Assembly: GCA_018241525.1 (NCBI GenBank)
Contig: JAFEDR010000012.1
Location: 310,001-374,000, forward strand
Direction: 5' to 3'
Source of the DNA: Pseudomonadota bacterium
GTDB lineage: Bacteria > Pseudomonadota > Gammaproteobacteria > Steroidobacterales > Steroidobacteraceae
DNA length: 64,000 nucleotides
The notes under the pieces were generated by a model that was given only the letters and a program-made list of their open reading frames with translations, was not told where the DNA came from and ran no database searches. Position numbers and translations under genes: made by a program. The first letter of the stretch is position 1. Every line of letters starts with the position of its first letter. Shown piece after piece: positions 43,458-53,810 of the stretch.

Positions 43458-44659
43458 GGCCCGGCGCGGCGGCCTTCGCCGCCGCCTACGGCGCGTTCTT
43501 CGCGGCGGGCGGGGTGTTCCTGCCCTTCTGGCCCGCGCACCTCGCCGCGCTCGGCCTCGGCCCCGCGACGATCGGCGCGCTGCTCGCACTCGTGCACGGG
43601 CTGCGGCTCGTCGCGCCGCTCGGCGCGGCGGCACTCGCCGACCGGCACGGCCACCGGCGCGGGATCCTGCGCGCGCTCGGCGTGCTCGGCGCGCTCGCGG
43701 GCCTCGTCCTCGGCATGGCGCGCTCCCCCGCGGCGCTGGTCGCCGGCCTCGTGCTCTATGGAATCGCCGTGCACGGCGTGCTGCCGCTGCTCGATGCGCA
43801 GGCGCTCGCCTGGCTCGGCGCCGATGGCCACCGCTACGGGCGGCTGCGGCTGTGGGGCTCGGTCGGCTTCCTCGCCGCCGCGCTCGCGGTCGGCGCGCTC
43901 GCCGAGCGCGCGGGAGATGATGCGATCCCGGCCGCGCTCGCACTCGCGCTGGCCGCGAGCGCGCTGTCGCTCTGGACGGTGCCGGCCGCCACGCCGGGCG
44001 AGCGCGGCGAGCAACTATCGGCACGCGCCTTCGTGCGCGCCCTGGGCGGCCCGCCGCTGCGCCGGTTCCTCGCGATCGTGTTCCTGCACCAGGCGGGCTT
44101 CGGCGGGTACTACGCCTTCTACACGCTGTACCTCGCGGCGCACGGCTACGCGTCGACGACGGTCGGCGCGTTCTGGGCGTTCGCGGTGCTCGCCGAGATC
44201 GCGCTGTTCGCCATCGGCCCGCGATTGCTGCGACGCCGATCGCTCGAGCCGTGGCTGCGCGTGGCGCTCGCGGCCACGGTGGTCCGGTGGCTGGTGGTCG
44301 CGGCCTTGCCGGGCTCGCCCGCGCTCATGCTGGCGGCGCAGGCGCTGCACTTCGCGGGGTTCGGGCTCTTCCATTCGGTCGGCGTGCTGCTCGCACCGCG
44401 GCTCGTGCCGCCGGGCGGTGCGACCCGCGCGCTCGCGCTGGTCTCGGCGGTCGGCTGGGGGGCGGGCGGGATCCTCGGCAGCCTGCTCGCCGGCACGCTC
44501 TGGTCCGCCCTGGGCCCGCCGGCGGTGTTCTACGCCGCGGCGCTCGCCTCGCTCGGGGCCCTTTGGCTCGCGTGGCGGCCCCTTCAGGGCGGCGGCGGCG
44601 CGGCCGATGACTCTTCGCAGGCGCCTGACGAAGCTTCCCGGCAGGCCGTTTGTCAATAG
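43454..44659 (+). CDS. MFS transporter (HcaT/PPP-type, LacY-like)
   Basis: 401 residues, 12 predicted membrane helices and no signal peptide. YGRLRLWGSVGFLAAALAVG in the middle of the first half is the signature of the phenylpropionate/nucleoside-proton symporter group of the major facilitator superfamily, and ALADRHGHRRGILRALGVLG is the loop 2-3 motif. Substrate unknown. The GTG start at 43454-43456 overlaps the aroC stop, so it is coupled to aroC. The C-terminus (SSQAPDEASRQAVCQ) is hydrophilic. A metabolite related to aromatic metabolism would fit the neighbour but is only a guess. Confidence 0.85.
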   Translation: MRPGAAAFAAAYGAFFAAGGVFLPFWPAHLAALGLGPATIGALLALVHGLRLVAPLGAAALADRHGHRRGILRALGVLGALAGLVLGMARSPAALVAGLVLYGIAVHGVLPLLDAQALAWLGADGHRYGRLRLWGSVGFLAAALAVGALAERAGDDAIPAALALALAASALSLWTVPAATPGERGEQLSARAFVRALGGPPLRRFLAIVFLHQAGFGGYYAFYTLYLAAHGYASTTVGAFWAFAVLAEIALFAIGPRLLRRRSLEPWLRVALAATVVRWLVVAALPGSPALMLAAQALHFAGFGLFHSVGVLLAPRLVPPGGATRALALVSAVGWGAGGILGSLLAGTLWSALGPPAVFYAAALASLGALWLAWRPLQGGGGAADDSSQAPDEASRQAVCQ

Positions 44660-44678
44660 TGTGGACGTCGTCGAAGTT

Positions 44679-44707
44679 TTGGGTCCCGACTCTTAATAGG
44701 CTATATT
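44679..44707 (+). promoter_or_regulatory. Predicted promoter of fimV
   Basis: TTGGGT (44679-44684), 17-bp spacer and TATATT (44702-44707). The -10 sits inside an inverted repeat AGGCTAT-N10-ATAGCCT (44698-44721), in a locally AT-rich stretch, so regulation by a DNA-binding protein is plausible. The leader would be about 115 nt. Confidence 0.45.
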
Positions 44708-44721
44708 TCGTCAAATAGCCT
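44698..44721. repeat. Inverted repeat AGGCTAT-N10-ATAGCCT at the fimV promoter
   Basis: Seven-base arms at 44698-44704 and 44715-44721 flank the likely transcription start of fimV. Could be an operator or the first hairpin of the leader RNA. Confidence 0.4.
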
Positions 44722-44829
44722 GCTGGCTTGCGAATCAGCCACTTGGGACGCATTTCAGGGGCGATGGCGAGCATTGAGGCCGGCCTCCCGCCGGTCGTGG
44801 CCGAAGCTGGGTGCGCTCGGGGTAAGTCG

Positions 44830-47820
44830 ATGATTAGAAAGTCCCCTCTGTGGTTCGCGTTGCTGCTCAGCGTCCCGGGCCTCGCCCAGGCGCTCGGCCT
44901 CGGCGACATCAAGCTCGCCTCGGCGCTGAACCAGCCGCTCGCCGCGGAGATCGAGGTGCTGGGCGCCTCGGCCGAAGACCTCGTGCAGCTACGCGCCACG
45001 CTCGCCTCGCGCGAGACCTTCGCCAAGCACGGTCTCGATCGCCCGCAATTCCTGTCGAACCTGACCTTCGCGGTGGCGAAGGACGCGTCCGGCCGCACGA
45101 TACTTTCGGTGCACTCGGTCGATCCGATCACCGAGCCGTTCGTGACCTTCCTGGTCGAGGTCAGCTGGCCACGCGGCCAGCTGGTGCGCGAGTACACCGT
45201 ACTGCTCGATCCGCCGGTGTTCGAGGAAAAGCCAAGCGCCGCGCCGGTCGTCGCGGCGCCGACCACCGGGACGAGCTCGGCGCCGGCCGCCGGCGTCGTG
45301 CAGCGCGCGCCCGCCGCGGCGCCCGCGGAGGCCCCCGCCGCGCAGCCGGCGGCGCCGGCCGAGACGGCCGGTGAGTACCGCGTGGTCCGCAACGACTCGC
45401 TGTCGCAGATCGCGCGGCGCGCCGGTGCGAACGGCAAGAGCGAACTCAATCGCTTCATGATCACCACGTTCCGCGCGAACCCGGCGGCGTTCGACGGCAA
45501 CATCAACCGCCTGCATCGCGGCGCGGTGCTGAAGCTGCCGGGCCGCGACGAGTGGCAGGCGCTCGATGCGCGCGAGGCCGGCCGCGAAGTCGGCCGCCAG
45601 ATGGAAGAGTGGAAGGGCAGCGCCAGCGGCCGCGCCAGCGCCGGTGGCGAGGAGGCGCACCTGCGCCTCGTGCCGCCGAAGGAGACCGGCAACGGTGCCG
45701 GCAGCGCACCGGGCAAGACCGCGACGGCCGCGCCCGCGCCCGGGCCGGCCCCGGCGCCGTCCGCCGCCGACCAGAAGCGCCTCGCGCTGCAGAACGACGC
45801 GCTCGCGAAGCTGCAGGCGCAGGGCAAGGCGCCGGCGGTGACCCCCGCGCCGGCACCCGCGCCCGCGAAGCCGCTGCCGGTGGTGCCGAAGGCGACGCCG
45901 GCGCCTGCGGCGACGCCGACGCCGGAGCCCGCGCCGACCGCGGCGCCGAAGCCGGCGGCGAAGCCCGCCACCAAGCCGAAGGCGGTGCCGGCGCCGGCGC
46001 CCGAGCCGTCGCTGCTCGATTCACTGAGCGATACGCCGATCTATGCGGTGCTCGGCGGCGTCGTGCTGCTGCTGGCTGGCCTGGTCGCGTTCCGCACGCT
46101 GCGCCGTCGTCGCGGCGAGAGCTCGATCGACACGACCTTCGAGCCGGAAGCGACCTCGCCGGCGACGACCTCGCCGTCCCCGGCGCCGGCGCGCGCCCGC
46201 GGCGAGGACACGCACACGATCGTCGTCGAGGAATCCGACGACGACTCGGGCGAGTTCGTCGCGCCGCCGATCAAGGGTGCGCCGACGCGCGCGCCGGCCG
46301 TGGCGGCGGCCAAGGAGCCGGCACCGTCCGGCTCGATCGAGGACACGCTGTCCTCGGAGACCGCGATCAACCTCGAGCAGGCGGACCCGCTGGCCGAGGC
46401 CGACTTCCACATGGCCTATGGCCTCTACGACCAGGCCGCCGACATCGTCAAGCTCGCGATCGAGCGCGAACCGGCGCGCCGCGACCTCAAGCTGAAGCTG
46501 CTCGAGGTGTACTTCGTCTGGGGCAACAAGGACGCCTTCCTGGACGTCGCCCGCGACCTCGGCCGCACGCGCGACCAGGGCGCGGCAGGCGAGTGGGACA
46601 AGGTCGTGATCATGGGCCGGCAGATCGCCGGCGAGGATCCGTTGTTCGCCGGCGCGGTCGGCGGTGGCGCGGGCGCGGCGGTCGACCTCGACCTCGAGGC
46701 GAGCGGCACGCAGCGCATGGACCTCGAGCTGCTCGGTGAGCCGGCGCCGTCGGCGCACACGAGCCTCGATGCCGATGCAGTTGACCTCGACCTCAGCCAG
46801 GCGCTCGGCGGCAGCGACGGCAGCGCCGACACCGGCGAGTCGCCGACGCTGGATCCCGACCACGTCGATCTGCTGCTCGACCACGAGCACGCGACCGACG
46901 CCGAGCCGCCCACCGGCGGCACGACCCGCGAGATGCGCCCGAAGCCCGAGGCGCCGACCATCGAGATGCCGGCGATGCAGGCTGCGCACGACGTGCCGAC
47001 CGTCGAGACGCCGGCGCTGCGCGAGGACACGGTGGTCGAGAAGCTCGACGCGGCCGTGCGCCGCGGCGGCGACCGGCGCGTCGCGCCGGATGCGACCGCG
47101 GAGCTCTCGCTCGACGACCTCGGCTTCGAGATCGACCGGCTCGGCGAGAGCTCGACCTCGCTCGAGGCGCTGTCGGCCACCGACCACCCGTCCGATGCGC
47201 CGACCATGGTCGCGGGCCTCGACGAGCGCTCGCGCGCGATGCTCGATGCCGCAAGCCGCAAGGCCGACCTCGAACCTACCCGCGAGACGCCGCGGCCCGC
47301 CGCCGATCTCGAGCCGACGCGCGAGAGTCCGCGCGCCGCGGTCGAGCTCGAGCCGACCCGCGAGACACCGCGCCCGAACGGGGCCGCGGCCGCCGAGGGC
47401 ACCGGCACGCAGCGCGTGCTCGGCACCGGCGACCTCGACCTCGACCTCGACGAGCTCGCCAAGGCGCTCGAGCACGACACCGTCGAGCAGCCGCGCCGCG
47501 ACGAGATGCGCTTCTCGACCGACGTCTTCGCCACCGGCATCCGCAAGGCGCCGAACGGCGTCGACCTCGATGTCGGCACGCCGCTCAACGAGCAGCGCGA
47601 CCCGACGGTCACCGAGCGCATCAGCGCCGACGACCTCGACCTGCCGGAGCTCGAGCCAGTGACGCTGTCGGAGGTCGGCACCAAGCTCGACCTCGCCCGC
47701 GCCTACATGGACATGGGTGACCCGGACGGCGCGCGCAGCATCCTCCAGGAGGTGCTGAGCGAGGGCAGCGCATCGCAGAAGACCGAGGCGCAGCGGCTGA
47801 TCGAGACGCTGCCGGGCTGA
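44830..47820 (+). CDS. fimV: FimV, inner-membrane pilus/polarity hub protein
   Basis: 996 residues. FimV anchors to the peptidoglycan and organises type IV pilus assembly and polar cAMP signalling in Pseudomonas. The signal peptide (MIRKSPLWFALLLSVPGLAQALG) is followed by the FimV N-domain LGDIKLASALNQPLAAEI, a LysM-type peptidoglycan-binding domain (EYRVVRNDSLSQIARRAG to about 240), a Pro/Ala-rich linker, a membrane helix (about 403-420, YAVLGGVVLLLAGLVAF), an acidic cytoplasmic region, and the conserved C-terminal FimV/TPR domain (LDLARAYMDMGDPDGARSIL). Three 13-residue repeats (LEPTRE[T/S]PR) lie at 47266-47382. ATG 44830 gives the signal peptide; the frame is open upstream. First gene of the truA-accD-folC-dedD-cvpA-purF series. 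Confidence 0.94.
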   Translation: MIRKSPLWFALLLSVPGLAQALGLGDIKLASALNQPLAAEIEVLGASAEDLVQLRATLASRETFAKHGLDRPQFLSNLTFAVAKDASGRTILSVHSVDPITEPFVTFLVEVSWPRGQLVREYTVLLDPPVFEEKPSAAPVVAAPTTGTSSAPAAGVVQRAPAAAPAEAPAAQPAAPAETAGEYRVVRNDSLSQIARRAGANGKSELNRFMITTFRANPAAFDGNINRLHRGAVLKLPGRDEWQALDAREAGREVGRQMEEWKGSASGRASAGGEEAHLRLVPPKETGNGAGSAPGKTATAAPAPGPAPAPSAADQKRLALQNDALAKLQAQGKAPAVTPAPAPAPAKPLPVVPKATPAPAATPTPEPAPTAAPKPAAKPATKPKAVPAPAPEPSLLDSLSDTPIYAVLGGVVLLLAGLVAFRTLRRRRGESSIDTTFEPEATSPATTSPSPAPARARGEDTHTIVVEESDDDSGEFVAPPIKGAPTRAPAVAAAKEPAPSGSIEDTLSSETAINLEQADPLAEADFHMAYGLYDQAADIVKLAIEREPARRDLKLKLLEVYFVWGNKDAFLDVARDLGRTRDQGAAGEWDKVVIMGRQIAGEDPLFAGAVGGGAGAAVDLDLEASGTQRMDLELLGEPAPSAHTSLDADAVDLDLSQALGGSDGSADTGESPTLDPDHVDLLLDHEHATDAEPPTGGTTREMRPKPEAPTIEMPAMQAAHDVPTVETPALREDTVVEKLDAAVRRGGDRRVAPDATAELSLDDLGFEIDRLGESSTSLEALSATDHPSDAPTMVAGLDERSRAMLDAASRKADLEPTRETPRPAADLEPTRESPRAAVELEPTRETPRPNGAAAAEGTGTQRVLGTGDLDLDLDELAKALEHDTVEQPRRDEMRFSTDVFATGIRKAPNGVDLDVGTPLNEQRDPTVTERISADDLDLPELEPVTLSEVGTKLDLARAYMDMGDPDGARSILQEVLSEGSASQKTEAQRLIETLPG
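47266..47382 (+). repeat. Three 39-bp tandem repeats inside fimV
   Basis: Units 47266-47304, 47305-47343 and 47344-47382 encode DLEPTRETPRPAA, DLEPTRESPRAAV and ELEPTRETPRPNG. Synonymous differences between units show the duplication is not recent. Confidence 0.8.
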
Positions 47821-47834
47821 GCGCCCGTCCGGGC

Positions 47835-48646
47835 GTGCGCCTCGCGGTCGGCATCGAGTACGCCGGGACGCTGTACGCGGGCTGGCAGCGGCAGGGCCAC
47901 GCGCCGTCGGTGCAGGCCGAGGTCGAACGCGCGCTCGCCGACGTTGCTGCGCATCCGGTCGCGGTGGTGTGCGCCGGGCGCACCGACGCCGGCGTCCATG
48001 CGCTCGCCCAGGTCGCCCACTTCGACACGACCGCGAGCCGCCCGCTGCGGGGCTGGGTACTGGGTGCGAACGTCGCGCTGCCACCGGACGTCGCGATCAT
48101 CTTCGCTGCGCCCGTCGCCGAGGACTTCCACGCGCGCTACTCGGCGCTGGCGCGCACCTACCGCTACCTCGTCCTCAATCGACCGGTGCGCGCGCCGCTC
48201 GCCTACGATCGCGTCTGCCTGTGGCACACGCCGCTCGACGTGCCGCGCATGCACGCGGCGCTGCAGGCGCTCGTCGGCGAGCACGACTTCTCCGCGTTCC
48301 GGGCCGCCGAGTGCCAGTCGCGCGTGCCGGTGCGCCGCGTCAGCGCGGTCAGCGTGCGCCGCGCGGGCGAGCTCGTGGAGTTCGAGATCACCGCCAACGC
48401 GTTCCTGCACCACATGGTGCGCAACATCGTCGGCTCGGCGCTCAAGGTCGGTGGCGGCGAGCGCCCGGAGGCGTGGCTCGGGGAGCTGCTCGCCGGGCGC
48501 GACCGGCGGGCCGCCGGGCCGACGGCGCCGCCCGGCGGGCTCTATCTCGCCTCGGTCGAGTACCCCGCGGCAGCCGGCGTGCCGCGGCGGGTCCGCGACG
48601 GGGTTTCCGCTATGATCGGCGCTTCGGCACCGCCGGATGGGCCCGG

Positions 48647-48650
<4 letters not shown>
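47835..48650 (+). CDS. truA: tRNA pseudouridine(38-40) synthase
   Basis: 271 residues. TruA isomerises uridines 38-40 of the tRNA anticodon arm. The catalytic aspartate lies in CAGRTDAGVHALAQV, and SALARTYRYLVLNRP and ANAFLHHMVRNIVGSALKVG are family blocks. The start is GTG 47835, 14 bp after fimV. The C-terminal 20 residues (GVSAMIGASAPPDGPG) extend past the usual end; the accD ATG overlaps the stop (ATGA). In many relatives trpF, trpB and trpA lie between truA and accD; here they are absent. Confidence 0.95.
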
Positions 48651-49510
<860 letters not shown>

Positions 49511-49514
49511 TCCC

Positions 49515-50798
49515 GTGACCCGGCGGACGCTCGCCGAGTGGCTGGCGTACCAGCAGCAGGTCCATCCGCGCGCGATGGACTTCACGCTCGAGCGGATCCG
49601 CGAGGTGCTCGGGCGCCTCGACCTGCTGCGTCCGCGGGCGCCGGTGATCACGGTCGGCGGCACCAACGGCAAGGGTTCGGTCACCGCGATCCTCGATGCG
49701 GTGCTGCGCGCGGCGGGGCGGCGCGTCGGCCTCTACACCTCGCCGCACCTGGTGCGCTACGAGGAGCGGATCCGGATCGACGGCGCCGAGATCGACGCGG
49801 CGCGGCTGGTCGCGATCTTCGAGCGCATCGAGGCGGCGCGCGGCGCCGTGACGCTCACCTACTTCGAGTACTCGACCGCGGCCGCGCTCGCCGCCTTCGC
49901 CGCCGAGCCGCTCGATGCGCTGGTGCTCGAGGTAGGTCTCGGCGGGCGGCTCGACGCGGTCAACGCCATCGATGCCGACGTCGCCGTGGTCGTCTCGGTG
50001 AGCCTCGACCACACCGAGTACCTCGGCCACACGCTCGAGGCGATCGGCCGCGAGAAGGCCGGCATCTTCCGCGCCGGTCGACCGGCGATCTACGGCAGCC
50101 GCGCGATGCCGGACTCGATCGCGACCGAGGCCGGGCGGCTCGGCGCCCGGCTCGAGCGCCTCGGCCGCGAGTTCGATGCCGAGCGCGACGGCGCGGGGCT
50201 CGCGTTCCGGCGCGGCGCGACCCGCATCGCGGGACTGCCGGCGCCTGCGCTCGCCGGCGCCGCGCAGTACGGCAACGCGGCGACCGCGCTCGCCGCGCTC
50301 GAGGCGGCGGGCCTCCTGCCGGCGGCGGCGGCGATCGCCGCGGGGCTCTCGCGCGTCGCGCTCGCGGGCCGCTACCAGGAGGTGCCGGGCGCGGTGCAGT
50401 GGGTCTTCGACGTCGCCCACAACCCCGGCAGTGCGGCGGTGCTGGCCGACACGATGATCGAGCGCCGCGGCGCCGGCCGCACGGTGCTGGTCGCCGGCGT
50501 GCTCGCCGACAAGGACGCCGCGGCGATCGCGCTCGAGCTCAAGCGCGCGCTCGGCGCGCGCGACCTCGTCTGCGCGGTGACGCTCGAGGGCGATCGCGGC
50601 CGCGATGCCGGCGCGCTCGCGGCGCTCTGGGAGCCGCTCCTCGGCCGGCCGATCGCGACCGCGGCGAGCGTGGCCGACGGCTGCGCGTTCGCGGCGCACG
50701 CCGCCGAGCCCGGCGACCGGGTGGTGGTGTTCGGCTCGTTCCACACGGTCGCGCCGGCGCTGGAATGGCATCGTCTATACTCGGGCGCGCGCAGCTAG
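49515..50798 (+). CDS. folC: Dihydrofolate/folylpolyglutamate synthase
   Basis: 427 residues. A bifunctional Mur-ligase-like enzyme that adds glutamate to dihydropteroate and tetrahydrofolate. The P-loop is VGGTNGKGSVTAILD and the following LYTSPHLVRYEERI, EVGLGGRLDAVNA and VSLDHTEYLG are typical; the C-terminal domain has FDVAHNPGSAAVLADTM. GTG 49515 is used. It sits between accD and dedD as in related bacteria and complements folE2 and folD elsewhere in this window. Confidence 0.95.
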   Translation: MTRRTLAEWLAYQQQVHPRAMDFTLERIREVLGRLDLLRPRAPVITVGGTNGKGSVTAILDAVLRAAGRRVGLYTSPHLVRYEERIRIDGAEIDAARLVAIFERIEAARGAVTLTYFEYSTAAALAAFAAEPLDALVLEVGLGGRLDAVNAIDADVAVVVSVSLDHTEYLGHTLEAIGREKAGIFRAGRPAIYGSRAMPDSIATEAGRLGARLERLGREFDAERDGAGLAFRRGATRIAGLPAPALAGAAQYGNAATALAALEAAGLLPAAAAIAAGLSRVALAGRYQEVPGAVQWVFDVAHNPGSAAVLADTMIERRGAGRTVLVAGVLADKDAAAIALELKRALGARDLVCAVTLEGDRGRDAGALAALWEPLLGRPIATAASVADGCAFAAHAAEPGDRVVVFGSFHTVAPALEWHRLYSGARS

Positions 50799-50812
50799 CC
50801 CGCGGCGAGCCC

Positions 50813-51604
50813 ATGGAGACCCGGATCAAGGAGCGACTGATCGGCGCCATTGCCCTCGTGGCACTGGTCGTCGTCGTCGTGCCCGAGCTGCTGACGGGGC
50901 CGAAGGCCCCGGCGCCGGCGCTGCCGGCACCGGTGCCTGCCGGTGCGGCGGGCGGCGCCGCGCCGACCCAGCTGCTCTCGATCGACCTCGATCCCGCCGA
51001 GCGCGGCAAGATCCGGCGCCCGAGCGCCGAGCCGGCCGACGCGGACGGCGCGCTGGGCACGCCGGTGCAGCCGTCGCCGACGGCTGCGAGTGCGTCGCCG
51101 CCTGCGATCCCGGCTTCGACATCGGGCACCGCGGCCGCGACCGATCCGGTGCCGGCGTCGAAGGCACCGGGGCCTGCAAGCGGTGCGACGCCGGCCGCGC
51201 CGCCGCCGGAACCCGTGCCCGCCGTCAGCGCCGCCGCGCGCGCCGCGGCGCCCGCCACACCAACACCGACGCAGGCGCCGACGCCGACGCCAGCGACCCG
51301 ATCGCCCCCGGTCGCTGCCTCGACGCCGGCACCGCGTCCGACGCCGACGCCGGCACCGGCGACCGGCAGCGCCGAGGGCTGGGTCGTGCAGCTCGGCAGC
51401 TTCTCGCGACGCGAGAACGCCGAGGGCCTCGCAAAGTCGCTGCGCGGCAAGGGCTACCGGGCGTTCGTCTCGGAGTTCCGCGGCAGCGGCAAGGTGCTCT
51501 ACCGCGTGCGGGTCGGCCCGGAGCAGGACCGCAACCGTGCCGACCAGGTCGCCGCGCGCCTCGCCCACGACGGCCACAAGGGCTCGGTGGTGCCGCAGCC
51601 CTGA
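50813..51604 (+). CDS. dedD: SPOR-domain cell-division protein DedD
   Basis: 263 residues. An N-terminal membrane anchor (LIGAIALVALVVVVVPELL, about 9-27) is followed by a Pro/Ala/Thr-rich periplasmic linker of about 150 residues and a C-terminal SPOR domain (GWVVQLGSFSRRENAEGLAKSLRG to the end) that binds denuded septal peptidoglycan. DedD promotes septal constriction. ATG 50813 follows folC by 14 bp. The linker is much longer than that of E. coli DedD (220 residues total) and low in complexity, so EF-P may be needed for its translation. Assigned by domain layout and by position between folC and cvpA. Confidence 0.9.
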   Translation: METRIKERLIGAIALVALVVVVVPELLTGPKAPAPALPAPVPAGAAGGAAPTQLLSIDLDPAERGKIRRPSAEPADADGALGTPVQPSPTAASASPPAIPASTSGTAAATDPVPASKAPGPASGATPAAPPPEPVPAVSAAARAAAPATPTPTQAPTPTPATRSPPVAASTPAPRPTPTPAPATGSAEGWVVQLGSFSRRENAEGLAKSLRGKGYRAFVSEFRGSGKVLYRVRVGPEQDRNRADQVAARLAHDGHKGSVVPQP

Positions 51605-51617
51605 GCGGCCCGTGACG

Positions 51618-51638
51618 ACGTTCGCAGGACGCGAACGT
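51618..51638. repeat. Inverted repeat ACGTTCGC-N5-GCGAACGT before cvpA
   Basis: Perfect 8-base arms at 51618-51625 and 51631-51638, 13 bp after the dedD stop and upstream of a TAGAAT (51675-51680) -10-like box. It may terminate part of the transcript or serve as an operator for a cvpA-purF promoter. No T-tract follows. Confidence 0.45.
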
Positions 51639-51724
51639 GACGTGCTCGCGGGTGTGGGCCGGAGGGGTTTCGGCTAGAATTTGGCCCTCTGACTGCGGTG
51701 GCAGTCGCGGCTCCGGCGGGCCAG

Positions 51725-52255
51725 ATGCAGGGCGCGGATTTCATCATCGTCGCCGTGATCGGCGTTTCCGTGATCATCGGCGCGGTGCGCGGCTTCGTGC
51801 GCGAGGCGGTCGCGCTGCTGGCCTGGCTGGTCGCGATCTGGGCCGCCTGGCACCTGTCCGGCTTCCTGCATCCGTACCTGGGGGGTCTGCTCGAGACCCC
51901 GGAGCAGAAGGCCTGGGTGGCGCGCGGCATCGTGCTGGTGCTCGTGCTCTTCGTCGGCGCGCTCGTCGGCGCGCTGCTGTCCTGGATCACGCGCACCGCG
52001 GCCGGGCTGTCGCTGTTCGACCGGATCTTCGGCGTCTTCTTCGGCCTGACGCGCGGCCTCGTGCTGGTGGGCTTCGCGGCGCTGCTCGGCCAGACGCTCG
52101 AGCTCGAGCACGAGGGCTGGTGGAAGCACTCGCGGCTCGCCCCGTACGCGGTGACGATCGGCGGCTGGATCGAGAGCTTCGCCGGCGAGTCGCGGCGCCT
52201 CGCGCACCGCGCGCTCGACGCGCGCGCGCGGCCGGCGGCCGGCGGGGAGGCCTGA
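51725..52255 (+). CDS. cvpA: Colicin V production protein family (CvpA)
   Basis: 176 residues with four predicted membrane helices. The N-terminal ADFIIVAVIGVSVIIGAVRGFVREAVALLAWLVA is the CvpA signature. CvpA is an inner-membrane protein whose loss affects purF expression, colicin V production and envelope stress resistance in E. coli. ATG 51725 gives the family-like N-terminus; an in-frame GTG at 51698 would add nine residues, and neither start has a strong ribosome site. A TAGAAT at 51675-51680 may be an internal promoter. purF follows after 4 bp. Confidence 0.9.
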   Translation: MQGADFIIVAVIGVSVIIGAVRGFVREAVALLAWLVAIWAAWHLSGFLHPYLGGLLETPEQKAWVARGIVLVLVLFVGALVGALLSWITRTAAGLSLFDRIFGVFFGLTRGLVLVGFAALLGQTLELEHEGWWKHSRLAPYAVTIGGWIESFAGESRRLAHRALDARARPAAGGEA

Positions 52256-52259
52256 CCCG

Positions 52260-53795
52260 ATGTGTGGCATCGTCGGCATCGTCGGCCAGTCCGCCGTCAA
52301 CCAGCGCCTCTACGACGCGCTGACGGTGCTGCAGCACCGCGGCCAGGATGCCGCCGGCATCATGACCTGCGACGGCGACGAGATGTTCCTGCGCAAGGAC
52401 TCCGGGCTGGTCCGTGACGTGTTCCAGCAGCGGCACATGCTGCAGCTGAAGGGCTCGGTCGGCATCGGCCACGTGCGCTACCCGACCGCCGGCTGCGACG
52501 CAGCCGCCGAGGCCCAGCCGTTCTACGTCAACGCGCCGTACGGCATCGGCCTCGCGCACAACGGCAACCTGACCAACGCCGCCGAGCTCGCCCAGGCGCT
52601 GTGGCGCGACGACCGCCGGCACCTCAACACGAGCTCGGATTCCGAGGCGCTGCTCAACATCCTGGCGAGCGAGCTGCAGCGCCAGGGCGCGGCACACCTG
52701 AAGCCCGAGCAGCTCTTCCAGGCGCTCGCGAACCTGTTCCGGCGGGTGCGCGGCGGCTACGCGGTGGTCGCGTTCATCATCGGCCACGGGGTGGTCGGCT
52801 TCCGCGACCCGCACGGTATCCGCCCGCTGGTGCTCGGCCGGCGCATCACCGCGCGCGGCACCGAGTGGATGCTGGCCTCCGAGTCGGTGGCGCTCGACCT
52901 GGTCGGCTTCGAGCTGGTGCGCGACGTCGAGCCCGGCGAGGCGGTCTACATCGACCTGTCGGGCGGCCTGCACAGCGCCAAGTGCGCGCCCACCGAGCGC
53001 CACACGCCGTGCGTGTTCGAGTACGTCTACTTCGCGCGGCCCGACTCGATCATCGACAACATCTCGGTGCACAAGGCGCGCATGCGCATGGGCGAGAAGC
53101 TCGCCGAGAAGATCCGCCGGCTGCGGCCCGACCACGACATCGACGTCGTGATCCCGATCCCCGACACCAGCCGCACGAGCGCGATGCAGCTCGCGCTCGA
53201 CCTCGACCTCGAGTACCGCGAGGGCTTCGTCAAGAACCGCTACATCGGCCGCACCTTCATCATGCCCGGGCAGGAGGAGCGCCAGAAGTCGGTGCGCTCC
53301 AAGCTGAACGCGATCCCGCTCGAGTTCCGCGGCCGCAACGTGCTCTTGGTCGACGACTCGATCGTCCGCGGCACGACCTCGGCGCAGATCATCGAGCTCG
53401 CCCGCGAGGCCGGCGCCCGCAAGGTCTATTTCGCCTCGGCCGCACCGCCGGTGCGCTACCCGAACGTGTACGGCATCGACATGGCGGCGGCCTCGGAGCT
53501 GGTCGCGGCCGGCCGCACCGACGAGGAAGTCGCGCAGCTGATCGGCGCCGACTGGCTGATCTACCAGGACCTCGAGGACCTGGTCAGCGCCGTGCGCCAC
53601 GACAAGGCGCGGATCGAGAGCTTCGACACCTCCTGCTTCTCCGGCGAGTACGTCACGAGCGACGTGACGCCCGAGTACCTGGCCCGCATCGAGCGCGAGC
53701 GCTCGGACGATGCGAAGGCGCGGCGCCGCAACGCCGGCGACGGACCCGACGACGAGAGCACCCGCGCCAAGCCGCGGGCCGTGCGTCTCGTCTAG
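52260..53795 (+). CDS. purF: Amidophosphoribosyltransferase
   Basis: 511 residues. Catalyses the first committed step of purine synthesis, PRPP plus glutamine to phosphoribosylamine. The nucleophile Cys2 is at the N-terminus (MCGIVGIVGQ) with no propeptide, followed by the class II glutaminase (LQHRGQDAAGIM, ARYPT-like VRYPTAG). The PRPP loop is VLLVDDSIVRGTTSAQI. The C-terminal stretch (DAKARRRNAGDGPDDESTRAKP) is charged and probably disordered. It follows cvpA as in most gammaproteobacteria. No PurR palindrome is evident in the short gap. Confidence 0.96.
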   Translation: MCGIVGIVGQSAVNQRLYDALTVLQHRGQDAAGIMTCDGDEMFLRKDSGLVRDVFQQRHMLQLKGSVGIGHVRYPTAGCDAAAEAQPFYVNAPYGIGLAHNGNLTNAAELAQALWRDDRRHLNTSSDSEALLNILASELQRQGAAHLKPEQLFQALANLFRRVRGGYAVVAFIIGHGVVGFRDPHGIRPLVLGRRITARGTEWMLASESVALDLVGFELVRDVEPGEAVYIDLSGGLHSAKCAPTERHTPCVFEYVYFARPDSIIDNISVHKARMRMGEKLAEKIRRLRPDHDIDVVIPIPDTSRTSAMQLALDLDLEYREGFVKNRYIGRTFIMPGQEERQKSVRSKLNAIPLEFRGRNVLLVDDSIVRGTTSAQIIELAREAGARKVYFASAAPPVRYPNVYGIDMAAASELVAAGRTDEEVAQLIGADWLIYQDLEDLVSAVRHDKARIESFDTSCFSGEYVTSDVTPEYLARIERERSDDAKARRRNAGDGPDDESTRAKPRAVRLV

Positions 53796-53810
53796 CCGGG
53801 CCGCCGCCGC

